20,173 nt of DNA from CAYFMS01 sp964462325 (GTDB lineage Bacteria > Patescibacteriota > Patescibacteriia > UBA9934), in assembly GCA_964462325.1 (NCBI GenBank), contig CAYWYQ010000011.1, forward strand, positions 1 through 20,173. Direction: 5' to 3'. Positions 15,578 to 20,173 of the stretch are shown here, in pieces. The position numbers were made by a program, and so were the translations under genes. The stretch's first letter is position 1; the number at the start of each line of letters is the position of its first letter. The notes beneath the pieces are model-generated. The model had not been told where the DNA came from, made no database searches, and worked only from the letters and a program-made list of their open reading frames with translations.

Positions 15578-15606
15578 AATATAGCACAAAATAGCACTTC
15601 TGTCAA
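15578..15606 (-). promoter_or_regulatory. near-consensus promoter of the GC-rich orphan gene
   Basis: The minus strand has TTGACA (15601-15606), a 17-bp spacer and TATATT (15578-15583) preceded by TGC. The heptamer ATAGCAC occurs twice (15581-15587, 15591-15597), exactly 10 bp apart, in the spacer and -10 region: a possible operator. The leader is about 55 nt. Confidence 0.85.
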
Positions 15607-15626
15607 TAGCAAAAGACTATTTTTAC

Positions 15627-15635
15627 TGGTAAAAT
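15627..15635 (+). promoter_or_regulatory. possible extended -10 box of the metallopeptidase gene
   Basis: TGG-TAAAAT lies 33 nt before the first ATG of the 15669 gene. No clear -35 is seen. Confidence 0.35.
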
Positions 15636-15668
15636 ATACATATCCCGAGTATTAAAAACTTTCACATA

Positions 15669-16352
15669 ATGTGCGGAAACATGAAATATGAATTGATACG
15701 CTCAGGACGAAAAACGCTTGCGATCGAAATTACCTCTGAAGGAAAGGTGCTTGTTCGAGCTCCAATGCATATTCGGCAAAAAATGATTGAGCAATTTCTT
15801 GTCGAAAAACAAAAATGGATTACCAAACATTTGGAACACATGAAAAAAACGGCTCAAACAAATCCTGTGTTTCACTTTAGAGACGGGGAGAAACATCTGT
15901 ATTTTGGTGAGCAATATCCTATTACAACCGGGTTACTCACATCAAAACAATTTCTTTTTGATGGTTCTTTTATTTTTGATACAAGCATTCCTATCGAAAA
16001 AAGGCCTCTTGTATTATCGCGTTGGTATACATTGCAAATACATCGCTACGCGCAAAGACGGCTTCCTGAACTCGCTACACAAATGCAGGTCACTTATTCC
16101 GATCATCGTATTTCAAAAGCAAAAACATATTGGGGAGTCTGTAACAAGAAAAATACCATCGGAATCAATTGGCGTTTAGCCATGGCGCCACATGCCGTGA
16201 TCGATGCCATTCTTGTGCATGAATTAGCACACACAAAACACAAGCATCACAAAAAACCATTTTGGGAGTTTGTTATACAATATGCACCCCATTATAAAAA
16301 AGCAGACCTTTGGCTGAAGAGTCATCAATCCCATCTTGGACTTTTCCCATAA
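15669..16352 (+). CDS. YgjP-like zinc metallopeptidase (DUF45 family)
   Basis: 227 aa. The catalytic zinc motif HELAH is at 184-188, followed by a His/Lys-rich segment (TKHKHHKKPFWE) that supplies the third ligand. Upstream, SKAKTYWGVCNKKNTIGINW is the conserved core of the YgjP/WLM-type family. The N-terminal region (RKTLAIEITSEGKVLVRAP) is also family-typical. There is no signal peptide, so it is probably cytoplasmic; the substrate is unknown. An alternative start is M5 at 15681, which fits the family N-terminus equally well; GGAAA before it is a poor SD. The orphan gene at 16388 follows 35 bp downstream. Confidence 0.88.
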   Translation: MCGNMKYELIRSGRKTLAIEITSEGKVLVRAPMHIRQKMIEQFLVEKQKWITKHLEHMKKTAQTNPVFHFRDGEKHLYFGEQYPITTGLLTSKQFLFDGSFIFDTSIPIEKRPLVLSRWYTLQIHRYAQRRLPELATQMQVTYSDHRISKAKTYWGVCNKKNTIGINWRLAMAPHAVIDAILVHELAHTKHKHHKKPFWEFVIQYAPHYKKADLWLKSHQSHLGLFP

Positions 16353-16365
16353 ATATAGGTACATT
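16336..16365 (+). promoter_or_regulatory. possible promoter of the 16388 gene
   Basis: TTGGAC (16336-16341), an 18-bp spacer and TACATT (16360-16365), overlapping the end of the metallopeptidase gene. Plausible but not consensus. Confidence 0.35.
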
Positions 16366-16387
16366 TGAAAAGCATACTGGAGGCATT

Positions 16388-16804
16388 ATGCGGCTCATCT
16401 CTTCGTTCTTCAACGGCATTTTTCCGCGCTACAAACATGTAGTGGACTGGGATTACCAACATCTTAGGTCGTCGGCACACCTGCCCATCGTCATTGCGGT
16501 GGTCGTACTCATTGCTGCTGGACTCTACACAGGCATCATCCTACAAAATGATCTTGGATTAGACTATGCATGGGACAGAGCAAGGCCCTTTGTCCTGTTT
16601 GGACTTTTCTGTTTCAGCTTCAGTATTGGACCTTCCTATCAACTTCTTCGCATCAACCAATTCGCGAAAAATGAGGTGAGAAAAATCGATGCAAGCAGCA
16701 AAAAACTGCCATCGCCATCCAAGTGGAGTCGATACGGAAGATGCGAACAGCAAGCCATTCGCTACTGGTTTGACCGATACAAAAAAGGCCTCTTTAAGCC
16801 CTAA
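16388..16804 (+). CDS. hypothetical two-TM protein, SD-led
   Basis: 138 aa, not recognised. The frame is open from 16310, but GGAGG four nt before the ATG at 16388 fixes the start. A basic N-terminus is followed by two hydrophobic helices (about 33-54 and 67-87). The rest is a basic cytoplasmic-looking tail rich in Lys, Arg and Trp (SPSKWSRYGRCEQQAIRYWF). It has its own terminator immediately after the stop. It overlaps nothing once the shorter start is used. Confidence 0.75.
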   Translation: MRLISSFFNGIFPRYKHVVDWDYQHLRSSAHLPIVIAVVVLIAAGLYTGIILQNDLGLDYAWDRARPFVLFGLFCFSFSIGPSYQLLRINQFAKNEVRKIDASSKKLPSPSKWSRYGRCEQQAIRYWFDRYKKGLFKP

Positions 16805-16827
16805 CTCACCCCTCTGGTGAGTTTTTT
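16804..16827 (+). terminator. intrinsic terminator of the 16388 gene
   Basis: ACTCACC pairs with GGTGAGT around a 5-nt loop and is followed by TTTTTT. The stem begins at the stop codon. Confidence 0.88.
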
Positions 16828-16840
16828 ACTTAAAACCCCA

Positions 16841-17038
16841 CTACAGCAATGCCTGGATTTCGCAATACCGTGTATATGTGGGGGAAGAAAGGATCGATTT
16901 GTCCATGTGTACGCGTAGAACAAGCTTTTCACCTCGCTCTTCGCGATCACAGACTAAACCGTCATACTGATGAATGAGCTCCATCATTTGATGCTCATCC
17001 TTCACCAAACCGGTGACCGTAAACATCAACTTTTGCAT
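16841..17038 (-). CDS. small hypothetical protein, SD-led
   Basis: 65 aa, not recognised. AGGAG lies about 6 nt before the ATG. The order FTVTGLV, then a helix (EHQMMELIHQYDG), then KLVLRVHM suggests a beta-alpha-beta ferredoxin-like or ACT-like mini-domain; this is a guess from pattern alone. It lies 33 bp downstream of the FAD oxidoreductase stop on the same strand and could be co-transcribed. A TAGACA element overlapping the upstream gene's end could also provide a separate promoter. No terminator is seen on its strand. Confidence 0.7.
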   Translation of the reverse strand: MQKLMFTVTGLVKDEHQMMELIHQYDGLVCDREERGEKLVLRVHMDKSILSSPTYTRYCEIQALL

Positions 17039-17071
17039 GTGTAACTCCTATTGCCAGCATACACATATACA

Positions 17072-18742
17072 CTATTTATTGTCTACTCCACTTTTTATTG
17101 CCCGCTGTACAATTCGCCTATATGTATCCCCTGTGGCAAATTTTTGAAATCTATCGCCCGTCAAATCCATGTACAGCTTGGAACCGGTCATCATGGTTCC
17201 GTGCATCCCTGCCGCTCCGCTTGTGGCATTGCACCAGTATAAATTATGAAAAGGCGTGTCTTTATTCACCTTGCTTGTTACCAAATTAAACGGGGAGAGG
17301 TGCGCGCCATAGACATTCCCATGCGGTGAACGAACATAGTCAGCAAATGTCGTTGGCGAACCAACCGTCTTCACAACAATATGCTTGCGAATGTCTGGAA
17401 TATAGTATTTTTCCACCAAATCAATTAATTTTTCTGAATACATGCGTTTGAGTTTTGCATAGGTTGCATAGCTCGCATCCTGCGCCTCTTTGAAATCCTC
17501 GTAATTCAAACAGGTTGCCACCTCCATAATTTCATAATTCCCTTTTGGTGTCGTTCCCGGAAATTTTGAATGAAGTGTCGGGGTTGATGCAAAAAACCAT
17601 GTGTCGCTAAAACGATCTTCCAAATCCTTTTTATGCCAGTTTTCATTCATGTCCCAACTCTGTAAATGCCAAATATTATGTTTGCCAAAGCCATGTGATT
17701 TCAGGTCAATGTCTTTGAGCCCTAAATACATCATCATTCCAGAAGGTGAATACTCATACGAAAGTTTTTTCTGCTCTTTTTTGGAAAACAACTCCCAGCC
17801 AATTAATTCCTTCGCAGCATGCTGAGGGTCTGCATTACAAACATAGGTTTGTGCCTTAAATGTTTTTCCGTCCTCTGTTTCCACCCCTGTCACTTCTTCA
17901 TTTTTTGTGTGGATTTTCTTTACCGGCATTTCATAATAAATATGACATCCATCATGAGAAGTAATATATTCGACGAGAGAATCAATATAATAATGGTAAT
18001 GCTTTGTTGGGTAATATGCACCAGCATTATAGCCAGCCATCAGGGCTGAATAAGCGATAATAGAAAGTTCATCTGGCGGAGCAGCTAAATCCCCCGCATT
18101 CCCCGAAAGCGCCGCTTGAGCTTCTTTTGAAAGTTTACAGACATCAAATACATCTTGCAAAGTGGCGTTTCTGTACTTCACCAATGTTAAAATGCGTGGA
18201 ATCGTTGCGTACAGTTTGAGTTTTTTATACGGGCCATCTGGTACCTTTTTCATCTCGTCTGAAATGCGAGACATGATGGAAATGAATTTGGTAAGCTCTT
18301 GTTTTTCCGTAGGAAAGGCCTCAATAAGATTTGCCAGAAATCGATCAAAACCATAGGGAGTTTTTATTGTTTTTCCATCTGGTAATACAATATGATCATA
18401 CCCGTCCGCATCATAAAGCTCGAATGTCACTTTTTTATCAAGTCCGATCTTTTTTAAAAATGTGTGAAATGTATCCCCTTCTCCGCAACCCCAAATATAG
18501 TGCACTTGCGCGCAAAATTTAAATCCACCTTGCTCGAATGAATGTGCATATCCGCCTGCTGTGTCATGCGCCTCGAGCATACAGATTTTTTTCCCTGCTT
18601 TTGCAAACAAAGCGGCTGCAACCAATGCCGAGTGCCCTGTACCCACAAAAAGGTAATCATAGGAATGATTCTGTGCGTACCGTTCATTTTGTTTCTGTTT
18701 TTCCTGATGAGTAAGAGCGCCTGTCGAAGATTTTATTGCCAT
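17072..18742 (-). CDS. FAD-dependent oxidoreductase, phytoene desaturase/retinol saturase type (COG1233-like)
   Basis: 556 aa from the preferred start at 18742 (MAIKSS). The frame stays open to 18934, but that extension overlaps the divergent HD gene and its leader. The FAD-binding Rossmann motif reads DYLFVGTGHSALVAAALF (GTGHSA at 34-39), ending in the ribose-binding acid E57 in CMLEAHDTAGG. The C-terminus has the family end motif WCNATSGAAGMHGTMMTGSK. Relatives desaturate, isomerise or saturate polyenes. No other isoprenoid or carotenoid gene is in the window, so the substrate is unknown. A TGT-TAAACT box ends 8 nt before the ATG with no SD. Confidence 0.88.
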   Translation of the reverse strand: MAIKSSTGALTHQEKQKQNERYAQNHSYDYLFVGTGHSALVAAALFAKAGKKICMLEAHDTAGGYAHSFEQGGFKFCAQVHYIWGCGEGDTFHTFLKKIGLDKKVTFELYDADGYDHIVLPDGKTIKTPYGFDRFLANLIEAFPTEKQELTKFISIMSRISDEMKKVPDGPYKKLKLYATIPRILTLVKYRNATLQDVFDVCKLSKEAQAALSGNAGDLAAPPDELSIIAYSALMAGYNAGAYYPTKHYHYYIDSLVEYITSHDGCHIYYEMPVKKIHTKNEEVTGVETEDGKTFKAQTYVCNADPQHAAKELIGWELFSKKEQKKLSYEYSPSGMMMYLGLKDIDLKSHGFGKHNIWHLQSWDMNENWHKKDLEDRFSDTWFFASTPTLHSKFPGTTPKGNYEIMEVATCLNYEDFKEAQDASYATYAKLKRMYSEKLIDLVEKYYIPDIRKHIVVKTVGSPTTFADYVRSPHGNVYGAHLSPFNLVTSKVNKDTPFHNLYWCNATSGAAGMHGTMMTGSKLYMDLTGDRFQKFATGDTYRRIVQRAIKSGVDNK

Positions 18743-18750
18743 ATGAATGC

Positions 18751-18759
18751 AGTTTAACA
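18751..18759 (-). promoter_or_regulatory. extended -10 box of the FAD oxidoreductase, likely leaderless
   Basis: The minus strand reads TGT-TAAACT-GCATTCAT-ATG. It supports the start at 18742 over the longer frame. Confidence 0.6.
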
Positions 18760-18843
18760 GAGAAGATTCATCGATGCGAGAACTGTGTATAACATCGAAT
18801 ATAAATAGACTCTGCATGATAACGTCTATAGAGGAGGTGAAAA

Positions 18844-20031
18844 ATGAGCGCAGAATTTCCTGCCATGCTGACGCGTAATTTGCGCGAGCATGTAGATGCA
18901 ATCTGCGCTGGGCGAGACCCTCGCAGACGTGCAAAACTGTTCCTTAAGAAATACGGCAATTTGCTGGATGATTTGTGCGCATTACCTGAATTGCAAAGGC
19001 TGAAAAAGCTACGGCAATACGGGGTGAAGATGTATGCTGGTCAATCTAGCCTTGTCGCTTTTGATGGTCAGATGATCAGCGTGTCGAGACAAAGACTGAT
19101 TCATACACGCTACCAGCATTCACTGCTCGTATGCGCGCATATGATCGCGCTTGGCTCTCATTTACAGATTGATTACGACGAATTAGCTATCGCTGCATGC
19201 GGAGCATTACTGCATGACATTGGGCATACGCCTTTTTCGCATGACGGTGACCTTGCTCTAATGAGGATTGGGTATGAGTCACATGAAGCTCGTAGTCGAC
19301 GACTCGTATTTCAACCTGGAGCAATCAGCTCACTACTCGAACGGTATTCCGTACAGCCTGGCGCTGTTGTGGATGTCATTCGAGAGGATGGATATTTAGG
19401 TCAAATGCAGAAGTTGGTGGATACATTAGCTTACTGCATTCTCGATACCTCATGTCTCGGTGCATTGGTTGACGAGTCATTTTCAAAGGAAGTGATCGCA
19501 TCGACACTGGGATTCGAGCATGGACTCGTTGTTGCAAGGAACACCGCGCCATTCCGTCGACTGATGGAATTGCGTACTTTTCTTGGTGAGCATGCCATCC
19601 TGCATCACGAGGCTCGTCTGAATGCCGCTGCGGTAGACGGACTATTGTGCTATGTACTTCAGAACAAGATTATCTCTGCAAGTGTGATTGCAAATAGCAC
19701 TGATGCAGAAATGAGAAAAATTCTCGAAGAATACTGCTTGAATGGAACCTTGCCCGAGTGGTCACATACACTCTTTAGGGCTATTTACGGTGACCATTCT
19801 GGTCTTCATGCGTATTGGGCTGTACGTTACTTTGATTCCGAAGCAGCCTACGGAAAGGTCGCAGAATGCGTAAATGGATCTCCAGTTCCTATTGCGCGAA
19901 ATTGGCAGCATGATTTCTTTAGCAAGCGCTACTTCGTACAAATCGGAAGCACCGCTGTCGAAATCGAGCCCAGAACACACAAAGTCGATCCAAGGTGCAA
20001 TATGATGATTGCACTCATCCCGCACACCTGA
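18844..20031 (+). CDS. HD-domain phosphohydrolase (COG1078-like)
   Basis: 395 aa. The metal-binding HD signature is complete: H92 in TRYQHSLLV, H124-D125 in LLHDIGHTPFSH, and D193 in VDTLAYCILD, which matches the later Asp of dGTPase/COG1078-like proteins. Relatives hydrolyse nucleotide phosphates. The N-terminal 80 residues are helical and basic. The C-terminal part (about 215-395) is less familiar. A very strong SD (GAGGAGGTGA) precedes the ATG, and the gene ends in TGA followed by a terminator. It is divergent from the FAD oxidoreductase. Whether the substrate is dGTP, another dNTP or something else cannot be told. Confidence 0.85.
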   Translation: MSAEFPAMLTRNLREHVDAICAGRDPRRRAKLFLKKYGNLLDDLCALPELQRLKKLRQYGVKMYAGQSSLVAFDGQMISVSRQRLIHTRYQHSLLVCAHMIALGSHLQIDYDELAIAACGALLHDIGHTPFSHDGDLALMRIGYESHEARSRRLVFQPGAISSLLERYSVQPGAVVDVIREDGYLGQMQKLVDTLAYCILDTSCLGALVDESFSKEVIASTLGFEHGLVVARNTAPFRRLMELRTFLGEHAILHHEARLNAAAVDGLLCYVLQNKIISASVIANSTDAEMRKILEEYCLNGTLPEWSHTLFRAIYGDHSGLHAYWAVRYFDSEAAYGKVAECVNGSPVPIARNWQHDFFSKRYFVQIGSTAVEIEPRTHKVDPRCNMMIALIPHT

Positions 20032-20045
20032 TGTGTAGGATCCTG

Positions 20046-20070
20046 AACGGACTTAAACGTCCGTTTTTTT
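20046..20070 (+). terminator. intrinsic terminator of the HD gene
   Basis: AACGGAC pairs with GTCCGTT around TTAAAC, followed by a run of T's. It lies 15 bp after the stop codon. Confidence 0.9.
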
Positions 20071-20084
20071 CTTTGTGTGTAATG

Positions 20085-20109
20085 AAAAAGCCTCAGCATT
20101 TCTGCTGAG
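20085..20109 (-). terminator. minus-strand terminator of a unit entering from the right edge
   Basis: CTCAGCA pairs with TGCTGAG around TTTC. On the minus strand the stem is followed by GCTTTTTC. A gene or RNA on the minus strand must lie mostly beyond the window. In one frame the last visible codons end at a TAG at 20126-20128, but too little is present to name it. Confidence 0.75.
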
Positions 20110-20173
20110 ACATTTTCATGGTGACCTACTGTATTGAGAATTGGAACACCATTATCCAGCATCTCAAGCATTG

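Noticed and set aside
18805..18829. Inverted repeat ATAGAC-N13-GTCTAT before the HD gene
   Set aside because: Six-base arms in AT-rich DNA are too short to claim as an operator without conservation.
18743..18934. 64-residue N-terminal extension of the FAD oxidoreductase
   Set aside because: It overlaps the divergent HD gene and its leader, and the -10 box at 18751-18756 supports the start at 18742.
19929..20171. 80-codon minus-strand ORF at the right edge
   Set aside because: It runs through a clear minus-strand terminator and into the HD gene on the other strand, so it is unlikely to be a real gene.
1..20173. UGA recoding, CRISPR array, tRNA or rRNA genes
   Set aside because: TGA serves as stop directly before terminators at 15097 and 20031. 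No spaced short repeats of CRISPR type and no cloverleaf or rRNA core were recognised.

Overview
The window looks like chromosomal DNA of a Candidate Phyla Radiation (Patescibacteria) bacterium, or a close relative with a small AT-leaning genome. This is an inference. It rests on the compact housekeeping genes, a shortened HrcA, and a VirD4/TraG-like membrane ATPase of the kind common in these genomes without other conjugation genes nearby. Many small orphan proteins and dispersed palindromic repeats point the same way. UGA acts as a normal stop: the GC-rich orphan gene (15097-15516) and the HD-domain gene (18844-20031) both end in TGA directly before a terminator. The UGA-recoding lineages are therefore unlikely.

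Layout from left to right. (1) 138-4777, minus strand: an acidic hypothetical protein, the VirD4-like ATPase, and dnaX. (2) 4816-7137, minus strand: cysS, a small SD-led orphan gene, and a five-TM membrane protein. (3) 7209-7514, plus strand: a small orphan gene that shares a terminator with dnaJ. (4) 7550-12384, minus strand: a complete heat-shock operon, hrcA-grpE-dnaK-(55-aa membrane ORF)-dnaJ. Its sigma70-type promoter has the -10 box inside the spacer of a perfect CIRCE operator. (5) 12394-14667, minus strand: a two-TM K+ channel, a CPA2/Kef-type antiporter with an NAD-binding domain, and a 95-aa charged protein with an internal duplication. (6) 14668-15096: a repeat-rich intergenic region with a 34-bp 13-8-13 palindrome and a strong terminator. 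(7) 15097-20031: a GC-rich orphan gene, a YgjP-type metallopeptidase, a two-TM orphan, a 65-aa orphan, a COG1233-type FAD oxidoreductase, and an HD phosphohydrolase.

The most interesting pattern is that transcription units seem to start in two ways. Six genes (dnaX, the 4777 gene, cysS, the 7137 membrane protein, the K+ channel and the FAD oxidoreductase) have a -10 box that ends only 6-9 nt before the ATG. In five of the six it is a TGN-extended TANACT box. None has a Shine-Dalgarno sequence, which suggests leaderless or nearly leaderless mRNAs. In contrast, a group of genes without recognisable function (6263-6493, 7209-7514, 15097-15516, 16388-16804, 16841-17038), plus the HD gene, have strong SD sequences. 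Most also have their own GC-rich intrinsic terminator, and several look G+C-richer than their neighbours. They resemble self-contained expression cassettes inserted among leaderless housekeeping genes.
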